Shown here piece after piece: positions 11,084-23,447 of a DNA stretch of 64,000 nt; position 1 is the stretch's first letter, and each line of letters opens with the position of its first letter. The notes under the pieces were generated by a model. It saw only the letters and a list, made by a program, of their open reading frames with translations, had not been told where the DNA came from and searched no databases. Origin of the DNA: Xenoacremonium recifei (taxonomy: Eukaryota > Ascomycota > Sordariomycetes > Hypocreales > Nectriaceae). The translations under genes were made by a program, and so were the position numbers. Location: assembly GCA_012184525.1 (NCBI GenBank), contig WOFQ01000026.1, positions 62,001 to 126,000 of the forward strand. Direction: 5' to 3'.

Positions 11084-13235
11084 TCATATAGAGAGTGAAA
11101 TTATGTGATATCCTCCCTGAACCTTTCCTTGCGCCAAAGAGGTAGCCTTGTCGCAACTCCAATTCTTAGTGGTAATCTTCTTATCGATGCGAATTTTATA
11201 GTTGCAGCTTGGGTTTGGCAGGACGAGCAAGCCTTTCGAAGAGTCTGGTGCTCGATACCATAAAGAATAACCATCCTTGCTCTGTGTCCAGCCGGCAGAG
11301 AACTTCCCAGTGGGCGTCGTAAAGCCTCCTTGTGCTTCAGTCAAATCTCCAAACTGTGGCTCCAGGACCCAATCTCTCCCTCCTGGAGTTGTCGGTCGGA
11401 GCCCTACGATGTACGACATTAAAGCATCTGCAGGCCCAGTGCTCCATCCGTGGGAATGAGACGGATACGAGCCAACCGAATCATAACCATCGTTAGCATA
11501 CTTGAAGGACCCATCATTGAGATAGCCCTCGATCATAGTACTTCCTGTGCCGTAAGGGTTATTTAAGTACCAACCCCAGCTAAGACGCATCAGGTTGAGG
11601 GCTCGGTCGGGTTGTCTTGCAACCAGATGTGCTTTAATCTCGAGACTTTCGACGAATGGGACGATATTTCCAGAGTAGCCCTCAGGACAGACAGCTCCAA
11701 TTGCATCCCAGTTTTTGGTCAACTGTTCGCTGATGCTTGCAAATGAAGAGTTGTCAGCCAAATTATACAAGATAGCCATGCTATTTCCATCCTCAGGAAA
11801 GATACTGCTGTCACCATCGGTGTTCTTGAATGCCCTAGGGAGTTATTAGTGAGAGAATTGACTTCAAGCTGGAAATAACCCCTTTCTCACCCAATCTCAT
11901 GATCCCAGTTATATGTTGGGCTGTTCATGGCCACTTTTAGTATCTCAGCGAGATCTGAGTATTTTGAAGAATCGCTACCATATCCAGCCCAGTTGGCCAT
12001 ATATGAAGCAGTCATCAAGACGCGATACATGAGGGCATTGCCGTCTGTAGTGTGTCCACTACTGATTGCTGCACGGCCCCAGTTGCGAGTCGAAGTGACA
12101 TTAAGCAAACCGGAACTATCAATCTTAGCAACAATATATCCAAGTGCCTTCTCATATTTGTCCCATTGCTCTTTCAGGAATGCTGTGTCGCCACTATACA
12201 AAATATAATCGTAAAGTGAGATTAGGGTAGTCATGTGATATGTGTCCGAGCCGTAAAAGTTGAGAGGTGGTCCAGCCCAGGGTAACTCTCCCGTATCCTT
12301 CTGAAGCACGGTTAGCTCGATAATCTAACAACCTTGAAAGGTCTGGAAGGGTCACACACTTCATCTATCAGTTGCGCAAGAATCGAGCCTTTTGCAGACT
12401 CCATGTCTCCCGTGGTTACCAATAAACTAGGCATCGCAGTCAAAAGGTCACCAGACCATGCCGATCGATCGCGCTTTGCGCCATCGACCAGAAGAGTCTG
12501 GCCGACATTGCCTAGGGATGCATTATTCTCCCAGCCCTGGTTTAGAGGATAGACTCGCCCAGTCTCAGGCGGCACAGTCGTTGTTTGGATAGTATACGCA
12601 CTAGCATACCAGATCTTGTTGAGCAAGTCGTCGCTAGAATGAAAGTACCCTCCATAAGCCCGCAGATTCTGCCATGTTGGTTGAAAGGCGATCTCAAGCT
12701 TAATAGAGTCAAGGTGCACCTCAATAGTGTCATTCGTCAACACAAAAAGGGTAAGGTAACGAAATCCTCCTCTAAGCTTGTCCAGGGGCATGACATAGTT
12801 GCTCCCTTTCCCAGTCACAATAGGAGTGAGGAGAGCTCCATCCGGACCGCTTCCGCCGTTGGACTCATCGCTGTTGTAACCAGTGAAGTTTGATGCTTCG
12901 GAAAAAGCCAGACCTAAACTGCCTGTGCCGGATGCACTGTAGCCTAAGCTCACTATTCCTCCTACTTCATAACCAAAGTCGAATATGAGGGCCGATCCGT
13001 TGTTGCATAGGCACGGGACTCGACCAGGAAAACTGCATAGCTCTTGAAGTTGAAGATTCAAAACCTTCTCAGGGTGTACGACACGAGAAGTCGGCGAGAA
13101 CATATTATTCTCCCATTTTCCCGGAAAGGATGGATTCACTTGGGCTGAGCAAGTCGTGTCTTGCCAGCAGCCTAAAGCTGTTACAAATGCTCTGAAGAGC
13201 AACAATACTGGCCAGGTAATATTGAAGAGATACAT
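11084..13235 (-). CDS. Secreted GH78-like alpha-L-rhamnosidase (six-hairpin glycosidase)
   Basis: Three exons, complement(11084-11834, 11891-12300, 12360-13235), encode 678 aa. The start at 13235 gives a signal peptide (short N-terminus, then a hydrophobic run to about residue 25). The N-terminal beta-sandwich contains FDFGYEVGG, and the catalytic (alpha/alpha)6 barrel contains GWENNASLGN, GELPWAGPP, TRNWGR and PSHSHGWSTGP, all typical of fungal GH78-like enzymes. A C-terminal beta domain ends the protein. The enzyme would release terminal L-rhamnose from pectin side chains, flavonoid glycosides or saponins outside the cell. The first intron is 59 nt (GTGTGT donor, CTAAC branch). It is flanked by sugar permease and polyol dehydrogenase genes, fitting a glycoside-use role. 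Confidence 0.88.
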
Positions 13236-14294
13236 TGCCCTTCGACGCTTCAATGTAAGAAAAAGATAGTCAGTGAATCTTTATTGCGATATCTTAACAT
13301 TGTTACTCCTTAAATAACTCTCTGCCCTACACAATCGTTGGCAGCTTCCCCGGAATACTGCGATTTCGCGGCATATCTGTTTGAGCTTGATGCGGGGTAT
13401 AGGTCAGGTGTCTTGAGGCTACAGTGAATTGACTGCGATTTGAATCCTTAGGCCCTTTTCCCCGGGCCTAACAGGAACATTCTCGGCTGCAATTATCACG
13501 AGTAGTCACAATTTACTAGTTTAGAAACCGTTAGTATCGTTTACTTTGGTGGTTTTACCCCTCATCTCGGCGTCACCCTGCCCGAACAGCGCGCGCACTA
13601 ATATGGAGCTTCCTCTCCTAGAACGATCATCATCGCTCGTGAACGAACCTACGAGACTGGATTATCAGTTCTCGTACATTTTACTCGACCACTATTCCCG
13701 GTGTCTTGTGGCTCGGAGCCGGTGGCATTTGGTTGTCTTCCTTGGTTCTTTGTTTCCTCCCTATCATGATGAAGAACCGGCAGATGTTCTAAGTGCAACG
13801 GATTTCATACTTTTCAATAGCAGAAACTCAACTGTGTCCATCATATACTCCTCATACGCAGGTCTCAATGAAAACTTGGATCAGCGGTGACAAAAGCCGC
13901 GAAGGGCATAATCAGCCTAAAGGCGTTGCCTAGCATTTACGTGACGTATGAGATCGCCGTTCCATAACATGCGGACCTGGAGTGTGTGATGAGACCCTGA
14001 AAGTGATGTACAAGGGTGCAAAAGCTCAATTGTCCTGGCATGTTTGTACGAGGTCTGTTTTTAAGATACTTTCCTCGAATCTGTCACTTACGTATAATTA
14101 CTTGTTGAAGGGGTTGTAATGGTCGAAATCTAGGGGAGAAGTTGCACGGAGACTCAAGTTGCTCGAAAAGGTCTCGGCCCCTTTCTTCTTCTTGGTATAA
14201 CTATTTTTATTAAATATGGCAAGCTGTCTTGAAACATCAAATAATGCTTTCTATCCAAACTTGAAGTTTGATGTGTTCACACAAGCCCGTCGGC
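13236..14294. other. Gene-free interval, rhamnosidase upstream region
   Basis: 1.06 kb upstream of the GH78 start and downstream of the polyol dehydrogenase. A 114-codon open frame at 13546-13890 has no family resemblance and was not accepted. No repeat or RNA gene was seen. Confidence 0.45.
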
Positions 14295-15478
14295 CTAATC
14301 ACCAGGACCCCGAACCATGTTCTTAACTCCTTTTCCAAGCTGAGTTGCCGACCAGGCGGACTCGACATCTTCGAAGTCAAACATACCAGTGATAAGTTCT
14401 TTGACATTTACCAGTTTATGCTCCAAAATGTCCATGGCAACTCGATAGTCACCCTCACTGTGACGAAACGCTCCATGCATATGTAGCTCTTTAATACTCA
14501 AGTAAAAAATGGGAAAGTCGATAATGTGCTTCCCAATGCCAGTCTGAACGAAGTTGGCACCCTTGCGGGCAACAAAGACGCAGGCCATAGTCGATGCTCC
14601 TGCCCCAGTGGCCTCGATTACCGCATCGGCTCCCAGGCCAAGATTGAACTGCTTGATAATTGTTTCCGCTGTCTCTTGCGGCTTGGCATCAACGGTTGTC
14701 TTGTAGACTTCGCAATTCAAGAATTTCTTTGCGAAATCGAGCTTACTGTCCAGAATGTCGACAAGGATAATCTTCCGGGCTCCATATACCTTGGCTACGG
14801 CGCCACAAACAAGGCCAATTGTGCCAGCCCCGAAGATGACAAGGCTTTGCCCTGGTTTGATGCCAATCATACGGACTGAGTGTGCAGCCACTGCAAGTGG
14901 CTCAGCTAGTACACCTTCTTCAAGACTAACGTGCGCTGGTAGTTTATAACACATATCAGCGGGGAGCTTGAAGTATCTTGTGAGTGTGCCTGGGTGCTCG
15001 GTACCAGAAGCAGCGTACTTCATGTTCGGGCACAGGTTGTATACTCCTTCGCGACACCGTATGCAGGCCCGACAAGGATTAGCGGGCTCAAGGGCCACAT
15101 TGTCGCCAACCCTGAGTCCGGTGTTGTTTTCTGACACTTCCACCACTACTCCCGACGCCTCATGGCCGAGAGGAAGATACTTCTCTTCCGACACAAGGTT
15201 ACCATCGATGGCACCATCATCCCAAAAGTGAACCTAAACCATATTAATCGAAGTTTTGCTTGAATGCAAATGGCAAATATTCTATACTGTGCCCGAAAAT
15301 AGAAAACACTTACATCGCTGCCGCAAACACCGCCAAATTTGATGTGGACTATTGCCTGATTGGGGCCTGTAAGCTTCGGTCGTCCAATTTCCACAATCTT
15401 GGACTTCCGCGGCCCAACAATAATAACGCCGGGGTTCTCCTGCCAGTTAACAGAAATGTCAGCTAACAACAACGACAT
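14295..15478 (-). CDS. Zinc-dependent medium-chain polyol dehydrogenase (sorbitol/xylitol/arabinitol type)
   Basis: Two exons, complement(14295-15233, 15314-15478), encode 367 aa. The catalytic zinc ligands are C52 (GVCGSD), H79 and E80 (GHE). The structural zinc lobe C109, C112, C115, C123 has exact C-x2-C-x2-C-x7-C spacing. The Rossmann motif GAGTIG is followed by an acidic strand end (LVDI), pointing to NAD rather than NADP. SDVHFWDDG is close to the SDVHFW seen in fungal L-arabinitol and xylitol dehydrogenases, but the loop after it differs, so the polyol cannot be assigned. It oxidises a sugar alcohol to a ketose in the cytosol. The gene is divergent from an aldo/keto reductase that could run the matching reductive step. 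Confidence 0.9.
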
Positions 15479-16212
15479 ATTGACAATCAATCGGTCTTAA
15501 AAGATGTATGAAGAAGACTATACCATCGCATATACGGAAATGAGATTAAAGTACCGGAAGATATCACAGTATCTTGTAGTTTATAGACAGGCTTAGGAGG
15601 AGCAAGGTGGCCAGTGCTGGATTCATCTAGTAACAAAATCTGTGCCATTTACAAGGCCATTGTTTGTGCACATGGCGAGTTATTTAATACTATGAAAGGG
15701 ATATTCGCCCTCTTTCGAGTCCTGTCTTGCCGACCTGTGACCGCGGCCCAAGGGCGGCTCGCGGTCCGCTGGACGTTTCGAGGTCTGCGTACAGATCTGC
15801 GGTCGTCTGCTCGCCCTAAATTCCCGCTTAGAGTAAAGATGAGATCCTACGCTACATTCACCAACACGTTCTGAGTCAAAGATACAGGTCTATGGGATCG
15901 ACACAAGTATATGCATTGCATAGTCTCGGCGGCAGACAAAGCCCGCTGTTCCGCTAAGCCGCTGGACCGCCAGCCGCCAATCTCACACAACCAGATTCTT
16001 GGCCATGGCTGGTCAACCATCACAGAAGTGGGGAAGATTCAATGCAAAGCGTGGCAAGTAGAGTGCTGGGGCTTAAAGGCAATAAAGGCTTCAAGTATCA
16101 CCCAACCGCATTTCTATCCTCTTGCTAGTAAAGCAACGAAACAGCTGAACTGAGTTGGAACGCAACGAGACTTCGAGCAGCTCTATTGCCTAAACTACTT
16201 CTTTTTAATATC
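15479..16212. promoter_or_regulatory. Divergent promoter, polyol dehydrogenase / aldo-keto reductase
   Basis: 734 bp between the two start codons. It is unusually GC-rich in the middle. A CGG-N-CCG palindrome (CGGTCCG, 15762-15768) and several other CGG/CCG triplets resemble Zn2Cys6 regulator half-sites. Binding is inference. Confidence 0.4.
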
Positions 16213-17889
16213 ATGGATACCCAAGCGATGGCATTGAAGCTAAAGGATCCCTCAGAACTCCCAAGGATGCCCTACGTTCGCCTGGGCAATTGTGGCCTTA
16301 AGGTATGCCGCCAACTGGCCGAAGAGTGACAGTTCCCAGTTTACGGTTTCTTCGAGATTGGCAATTATCCTTATGGCTGAAACTCTTCTGCAGGTATCGA
16401 GGCTCGTATTTGGCTGCGCCACGTACGGTGTTAAGAGCGACGTTGCTTGGAGAATAGAAGAAGAGGAAGCATTGAAACACTTGAAGGTTTGTGATCGGGA
16501 CGGGTCCTCCGGTGTCTAACAAGATCGCTTAACTGAGAATCATTATCCTAGCGGGCATGGGACCTCGGATTGAACACCTTTGATACCTCCAACTACTACT
16601 GCAACGGTGCCAGTGAGGAGATTCTTGGGAAATTCGTAAAAACAGTGCCGCGAGAGTCCGTAGTCATTATGACAAAGGTGAGAGAAGAACTCCGCAATTT
16701 TTTGACCGATGCGGCAAAAAGTGATTTTTCTTTTTCACTAACGTCCCTGAAAGTCCTTTCATGAGGTTGGCGACCTGCAATCTTTGGGTCCCGCAGGCTG
16801 GACGAACAACCAAGGCAACAATCGTAAAGTAACAACTCCTAACATGGGACAAACATATTCCCTGGTGCTGACCTATGTCAAGCATATTTTTGCCAATGTC
16901 CAGGCCGCCTTAAAAAGATTGCAAACCGACTACATTGACGTTCTCCAGGTATGTTAAAGTTCCCGCTTACCCGAGAACCCATTGAAACGGCAAGTATGAT
17001 AACAGAAGTGGCAGCTTCACCGTTTTGACTATGAGACACCAGTAAGCCAGCACAGTCTTTGAGCTACCATCATCAATGAGAGATATGGCTGATCACTTTC
17101 TAGATCGAGGAGACTATGCGAGCTCTTCACGATATTGTTCAAATGGGTTGGGTTAGATATATTGGTATCAGTAGTTGTTGGGCTTGGCAGTTTCAACTCA
17201 TGCAGAGTACGTACTTCCAATGCAATAAAGGCTCAACTAAATCTGTCAGACTACGCAATTAGTCACAACCTTACGCCTTTTGTCAACTGCCAAAATCTGT
17301 ACAACCTCACTTACCGAGAGGAAGAGCGTGAGATGATGCCAATGCTGAAGTACTTTGGGGTAGCTTCTACGCCTTGGAGCCCTTTGGCTAAGGGACGTAA
17401 GTATATAGGGCCATGAAACGGATTATAGCCGCTTTCGTGCTCACTGTATTCGTATAGACCTCTCTCGGCCCCTCTCTCGGGCTTATGTAACTGTTCGCTC
17501 AGTACGTCACCGGGTTATTAAATTTGAGCCTCAGAAATTGATCTAACGGAACGTTAGAACACAGACAAAACTCACGATGAGGCGGTCACCGGTGAAGAAT
17601 GGGAGAAAGAAATCAATCGACGTGTAGAGGCACTGGCGAAAAAGCGTAGCTTGTCCATGGCACAGATTGCTCTCGCATGGGTATTACACAAAGATTGGGT
17701 TACTGCTCCCTTAGTCGGGACATCCAGCATTCAACTATTAGACGAGCTTGTGGCCACGCTTGAGATCGAATTGTCACAGGAAGAGATTAAGTACCTGGAG
17801 GAGCCCTATCACCCGTAAGTCCGACTTGCTCTCTAGATGGGTTACGATTAACATCAAGTTCCAGTCGTAACGTTGTTGGTCATAAGTAA
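16213..17889 (+). CDS. Aldo/keto reductase with 11 exons
   Basis: Exons 16213-16302, 16394-16486, 16552-16677, 16754-16828, 16883-16948, 17015-17041, 17104-17206, 17250-17396, 17458-17486, 17558-17814 and 17865-17889 join in frame to 345 aa. The catalytic tetrad is complete: D72 (FDTS), Y77, K103 (MTK) and H152 (LHRFDY). The TIM-barrel motifs RYIGISSCWAWQF, YREEEREMMP and the C-terminal KYLEEPYHPR follow. It reduces an aldehyde or ketone with NADPH, probably a sugar or short aromatic aldehyde (the sequence resembles the fungal versiconal-hemiacetal/aryl-alcohol type). Exons 6, 9 and 11 are 27, 29 and 25 nt long. It is convergent with a Zn2Cys6 regulator gene (149 bp gap). Confidence 0.88.
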
Positions 17890-18037
17890 TACGTGGCCGC
17901 CAGCAGTGCAATATCACACATAGAGAGTGCAAGCAGAGTTCCGCATCCGCATATACAAAATTCAATTCTAGCATACTTTGGGGTTTGCTGGCGTGATATG
18001 ATACTCTTGAAAGTCCAGAAGTCCCGAGATCAGATAC

Positions 18038-20388
18038 TTATGATAATTCATCAACGTTCCCCGGTAAGAGTGTAGAGAGGCGATGCTTAGTGCTGATTGT
18101 GGACAGAATCCAAACGATAAACTCGCTACTGGTCTCTGTTGAGGCCCAGCTTTGCGCTGCAGTGATGACCGAGTCCAAAATTTCAGAAAGGTCTGGCACC
18201 AGATCTTGTAGTAAGCTACTTCTAGCAGCTATTATGAGCACTAGAGTGCATGCCAGACACCTTCGGATGTCAGTTGTAAGATTCTCAATGGAAAATCAAG
18301 CAGAAGACTTAAGACTTACGAGATTGTTAGGTAGTAGGTGTACTGAGTTGGTTTCCGAAGGATCTTAACGGCATTCTTGACAAAGCACCGGCAACTTATT
18401 ATGCAAACACGAGAGTAATCTAGAACAAAGGGTGGCATGTCTGAGGTATCTGTGATTTTAGATGCGTACAACAAGCAAGGTCGTGCGATAATGTGGCGTG
18501 CTGACCAATAGCGCGACCGTAGCCAGGCTTGGAGAGAATCACAAGGAACATCGGGGTCTAGCTCTGGTCTGATAAGGCTAGGAAGAGACACATACCACGT
18601 CTCTACCTGTCGATTAAGCTCGGTCACAACGCTTTTAAGAGATGCCAGGGAACCGTTGGGAGGAACGGCATCGGAAAAGGGATAGCCAATCCCACTACCG
18701 GAACTGCTATTGTCGCTAGGCCTTGCAGCGTAGAGTATGTTATGTACTCTGTTCAATATTGCCCTCATGGAACATAAAGCCAGGAATAATAAACCTTCCC
18801 GGTTTGTTTGCGCGCAAAACCGAGGATACTGCATACGATTAACCACTGCCTCGATACCGCTGGCGGGCAAATGAAATTCAGCAAGACTATCGCTGTAGAT
18901 GATGTAGTTAGCTTCTCCGCATTATTTATACCAGGGGCATAGTCACTATAATACCATTCGATTAAAAAGCATGCCCAACATAATCGACTAATGGTATCAC
19001 CTTTTTCTTGAGACCATGATGCATTCCGAGCTCTGCATCAATGAGAGATGTAAATAAAGCCGAGTTTTCACATAATGAGTTCTTACCTAGATATTGTGGC
19101 TTGTAACTTAGTAGAAGCCATGTGCGCAAATTGCCACGCAGGAAGAGGATAACCCCTGTAGCAGTAATATACAGATGCAAACACAAGACCGGTACACATT
19201 GACACGTTTCCAAGCGCAAAGCAAGTCGGTCCCTGTGAAGTCAGGATGTGGTAGGCAGTGGAAAAGTATTCCGACCCATTTTCACGTGTGTCTTGGAGTA
19301 CTCGCCCATGTTTTCTAATGCAGGAGGCCAACTTGCCAAGAGCAAGTACTACTAGACACAGTGCTTTGTCGAAGTTGCTCAAACTGCGATCATGCGTGTG
19401 GAGGACTTTGTTAAAAAAGAATGGAAAGGTGTTCAAATCAAGCATTGGATAGTGAATATGGATGTCCGAAAGAAAGATAGCGAAGAGATCCTCCGAGCAA
19501 TCTTGGGTTATTTGCAGCGCTTCCAACGCCACAGAAATATCCTCAGAGAAACACAAAGACAGAGGCAGCGTTGGTCGCTCGGATTCAATTTGATAGAAAA
19601 AGTCGTCAGGGTAGTCCCCTAGAAGAGCTCGGATCTCCTCGAGAGAGAGGAGATGTCCGCTGGTTGTCAGATGACCGCAAGGAATTGCAAAAGGGGCATC
19701 ATCGCTACAGCTTTGATCCCGGGTCTCTGTGTGAGCCAGCCATTGGGCGTGTAGCGATGGAGATAAAGCAGTAGATGGTGCTGATAGGTTTAACCTAATT
19801 GAACTGTGGAAGGCCGACTCTGGAACCCTCTTTGGAAGAGATGTATGGGGCGACGTCGAATTGACGTGTGGCGATTGTGGCACTTCTTCTTGCAGCACTT
19901 GTTGCTGCAAAAAGTCCGTTGAAACAAGCGGTGCTGGATCTGAACCAAGCGATGTCGGTTGTTCACCGTGCCGGTCTCCTCCTAGAGGTGGTTGGGTAAC
20001 ACCATAGCGCTGTCCAGGCCGTGAGATTAGTGCCTCCAACTGCTCAAGGCGTCGTAGTAGCACGTCTTTAGAAGCGTTCCCAGCATCTCGTCCATTGCTA
20101 TCCTGCCGAGAGCGTTCTCTGGTCAAGTGCTATAAGCTGTTGTCCCTGTATTGTAAGACGGTGGCTTGCCTGATTGTTGTCTGAGGATATTGACAGTCAA
20201 TCCCGCACTCTCGGCAAAGGCTGCAGCATGGCTTTTGGACGTCACATCGACGTTTTCTAGTGATTTATGTTAAGCTCTGTCCTGAGTGATACAATAAAGA
20301 AACCACAGGGGCGATGGTAAACGTCTCCGCACCTGTGACGACAGTAATTGCACGCTGTTATGGCGCGCCTGCGGGGGTATCTCCTCAT
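18038..20388 (-). CDS. Zn(II)2Cys6 transcription factor with fungal-specific regulatory domain
   Basis: Six exons, complement(18038-18260, 18320-18892, 18955-19032, 19087-20102, 20160-20256, 20333-20388), encode 680 aa. The DNA-binding cluster lies at the very N-terminus and is split by the first intron: C13, C16, C23, C30, C33, C40 (C-x2-C-x6-C-x6-C-x2-C-x6-C), with extra C29 and C36. A coiled-coil-like stretch (LLRRLEQLEALI) follows after a linker, then the fungal_trans middle homology region containing RLCWACFLIECDSLAEFHLPAS split over exons. The second intron is 57 nt with a weak GTCTTA donor; it is needed to remove an in-frame TAG. The likely target genes are the adjoining sugar and polyol genes, by position only. 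Confidence 0.87.
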
Positions 20389-21523
20389 CGTTCAGCTTTC
20401 GCTTACGTGACTTGGGGCTGTAGGCGAGGATTGTACCCTCCACCACTCCTTTCGTCCTGAGACAAGCCCCTTACACCACAATAAACAGGTATAGATAGAT
20501 CAAACAATGGTTGCTGCTCGCAAAAGTCAGGAATCTCATTGGCATCGAAGTCGTAAGCACTGGCTTGGTGGACTAAGCCGTCGAGTGAGGGTTGGGGTTC
20601 TGGAATCCATTCTTCCTCGGTTTATAACGGATGGCGGATGGCGGATGGCGGAGTGGAAGCGGTTGTCCGCCTTGCCGCCCCCAACAAACCTCAGGCTATG
20701 TATATACGGAAGCGGGGTACGTGGAACGAGTTGCGTTGAAACTTCAGGGCGAGATGTTTGCTGCCGATCCAGGCCTGTGTCTCTTTTTAGCTTCGTACTC
20801 CACGCAATCGGATCCTGGCAAAGGTAAAGTACCCCGCAATCGAGGAACCGTCGGGATGGCGTCCTTCCCCATGGGGTCGGCTACGACCAATAGTGGGCAT
20901 TGAGGGATTCGTTTACTCCGTACGGTGAAGTCTGTATTATCTTCGGAACAGTTACCCTTCGTCGTACTATGCATGGCAAGTTTGCTATCGTAATCGCTTC
21001 GATAGGCGTCAGTAGGCAAAACGAGGTGAGTAATATTACTGGAAATTGATTTCTACCCCGAGAGTCCAGAGCATCAGATACGAGAGGTTCAAGAACCAGA
21101 TACGACAAATCTTCGGTAGCGGCCTCACCAATGATGCTTGCGAAAAGAAATGGAGTGAAGACAGAAGCTCATTAGCTTAAGTAAGAGATAATTCGAGAGC
21201 GAGCCTGCCTATGATTTGTCCAGCGGCGAAAGGCGGATGGCGGCGGAGCAAGGCGGACATGATGTACACTACCGAATGCCAATTCTTTTCCTTATGCGGT
21301 AAAGCTCACATTAAGAAGCTCTCTGAACAGTCTGGTTTTCCCATGGGGTAGAGACCACTAAGTGCTTGATCTCGACTCGGTTTGACATGACTAGTTCGTC
21401 TGGAGAAGTTGATATAGATAGTCTCAACCTACTCATCATGGAAGCAAGAATTTACCCGCATGAACTTTGCAGTACAGTCTTGAGACCCTTCTTGAACTCA
21501 ATCATCAACACCCCCAAGTGAAG
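20389..21523. promoter_or_regulatory. Divergent upstream region with GGCGGA-type repeats
   Basis: 1.1 kb between the regulator and second sugar permease starts. It holds three tandem GGATGGC units from about 20632, then TGTCCGCCTTGC (20664-20675), whose exact inverted copy GCAAGGCGGACA lies at 21248-21259. This looks like the terminal repeats of a small element of about 600 bp; see findings. Confidence 0.4.
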
Positions 21524-23447
21524 ATGGGTAACCCACCGAGCAATTCAGCCGTTCAAGGCGTAAACTATCGAATTGTTCCTAATAATACGAATGCGAAGTG
21601 GTGGCTGGACACTGGTGAGTTATTGTGAACTGGGAACGAAGGCCATTCATAAGCTTAGAAATCTGAATAAAAACGATAATAGGGCTCCGGCGAAATGTGT
21701 TCTACTGTATCGGCCTCTGCGGAACCCTTTTCTTCAACGGATGTCAGTCTCCCTCCTTTGATTTGCTCTGAATACTTCTATGGGAGCAGAGCAAAGACAT
21801 GGCTTACGCACTATAGTTGACGGCAGTCTCTTCAATGGTCTTCAGACTATCGATGCTTGGCAAGATTTCTTCGATCACCCTACTGGGAACTTACTGGGGC
21901 TGATGAACTCGGCCGCATTCTTCCCTCCTATCCTCGCCCCATTGGTTGCGGAGAGGATTGCAAATCAGTTTGGAAGACGTTGGGCTGTCTGGGTTGGGTG
22001 CTGGATTAATGTCCGTACAATGCATTGACCAGGGCCTCAGTATAATAAGTGGTTGCTAACATCATGGCTCCAGATAGCGGGTGCCATAGTGAACGCATCC
22101 AGCGTAAATGTGGGAATGTTCATTGCAGGCCGCGTCTTGATGGGCATCGGGATCTGTATGGGTGTGACAATTGCACCCACCTTGCTGCATGAGTTCGCTC
22201 ATCCCCGGTTTCGGGCTCCTCTTGGTTCCATGTGTAAGTATTAATATATATTATCAAATAAATTGCCATATCTAATAATATGTTAGATACGTGTATTTAT
22301 TACATTGCTGCAGTCATCTCCGCATCAGCCTGCTTGGGCTCTCGACACATCGGCGGTAATGCTTCATGGCGGCTGCCATGTTATCTTCAGCTTCTCGGTC
22401 CTGTTTTCACATTTTGTATAACAATTACTATTCCGGAATCCCCAAGAGTAAGTCTTCTGAAGGTCTGGTGTATATATTTTCCCACGCTCACATTGCAAAT
22501 AGTGGCTTGTCAAACATGAGCACCAAGACCGCGCTCTCACGATACTTGCAAAATACCACGCTAATGGAGATGAACAAGACCCCTTGGTACTCTTGGAGTT
22601 TAACGAAATTGCCGAAAGTATCTCTACTGAGCAACAGAATTCCCAGGTCTCATATAAAGACTTTTTGAAGCGTGAGAATCGGCATCGGCTTTTCCTCCTC
22701 GTTGTTATTGGCATAGGCGGCAACTGGGTGGGGAATGGTATTATTTCGTATTACCTTGCTCCAATCTTGGAGCAGATTGGCGTGACTTCGACAAGCCAAC
22801 AAGCTGGTTTGAACCTAGGACTTCAGGTTTGGAACTGTAAGCTTCTTGGCACGATCAACTAAAGTACTACCCAACTGACAGCGCCCCAATTAGTGATAAT
22901 TTCTACAACAGCCGCTACAAATGTCGACCGAGTAGGCCGGAGACCATTGTGGCTCAGCTCGACCGTTGGTATGCTTGTCTCTTTCGTCATTGTCATGGGC
23001 CTGTCGGGGTCGTATGCCCAAAACCATCACTCAGCAACAGGACTCGCCGTGATCCCCTTCCTATTTATTTTCTTCGGATTTTATGATATCGCATGGACAC
23101 CACTCCCAAATATGTATACAGTTGAGATCATACCCTTCAGCCTTCGAGCTCGGGGTCAAGCCATTTACAACACGGTACAGGGGTGCGCAAATGCCATCAA
23201 TCAGTGGATCAACCCTATAATTCTGGATGCAATTAAGTGGAAATACTATGGGGTATACATTGGAATCCTCACTATCTTCAGTATTATCATCTGGTTTTAC
23301 TTTCCAGAAACCAAGAATCTCACCATAGAAGAGATTGCCATAATCTTTGACGGGGACCAGGCTGGTAGAATCAGGGAAGTCGCGGAGATGGCAAACGCAA
23401 AGACTGGACCGGGAAACGAGGAAGCAGAGCATATTGAAACAGTATAA
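21524..23447 (+). CDS. MFS sugar transporter (lactose permease-like)
   Basis: Seven exons (21524-21614, 21683-21742, 21817-22010, 22074-22233, 22287-22447, 22503-22836, 22894-23447) encode 517 aa. Signatures are NGFDGSLFNGLQ in helix 1, ERIANQFGRRWAV in loop 2-3, PESPRWLVKHEHQDRA after helix 6, NVDRVGRRPLW in loop 8-9 and FPETKNLTIEEIAIIFDGD at the C-terminus. These define a fungal sugar porter of the lactose/cellodextrin permease branch. The protein would import a mono- or disaccharide by proton symport. All six introns (55-74 nt) have GT..AG ends and preserve frame. It is flanked by G-rich repeats on both sides (near 20632-21262 and 24122-24172) and by an SDR gene downstream. Confidence 0.9.

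Noticed and set aside
12301..12332. A 32-nt intron with donor GTTGTT in the rhamnosidase.
   Set aside because: Too short. A 59-nt intron (12301-12359) with GTGTGT donor and CTAAC branch keeps frame and fits the family.
13546..13890. A 114-codon plus-strand open frame upstream of the rhamnosidase.
   Set aside because: Composition and motifs are not protein-like and no neighbouring exon extends it.
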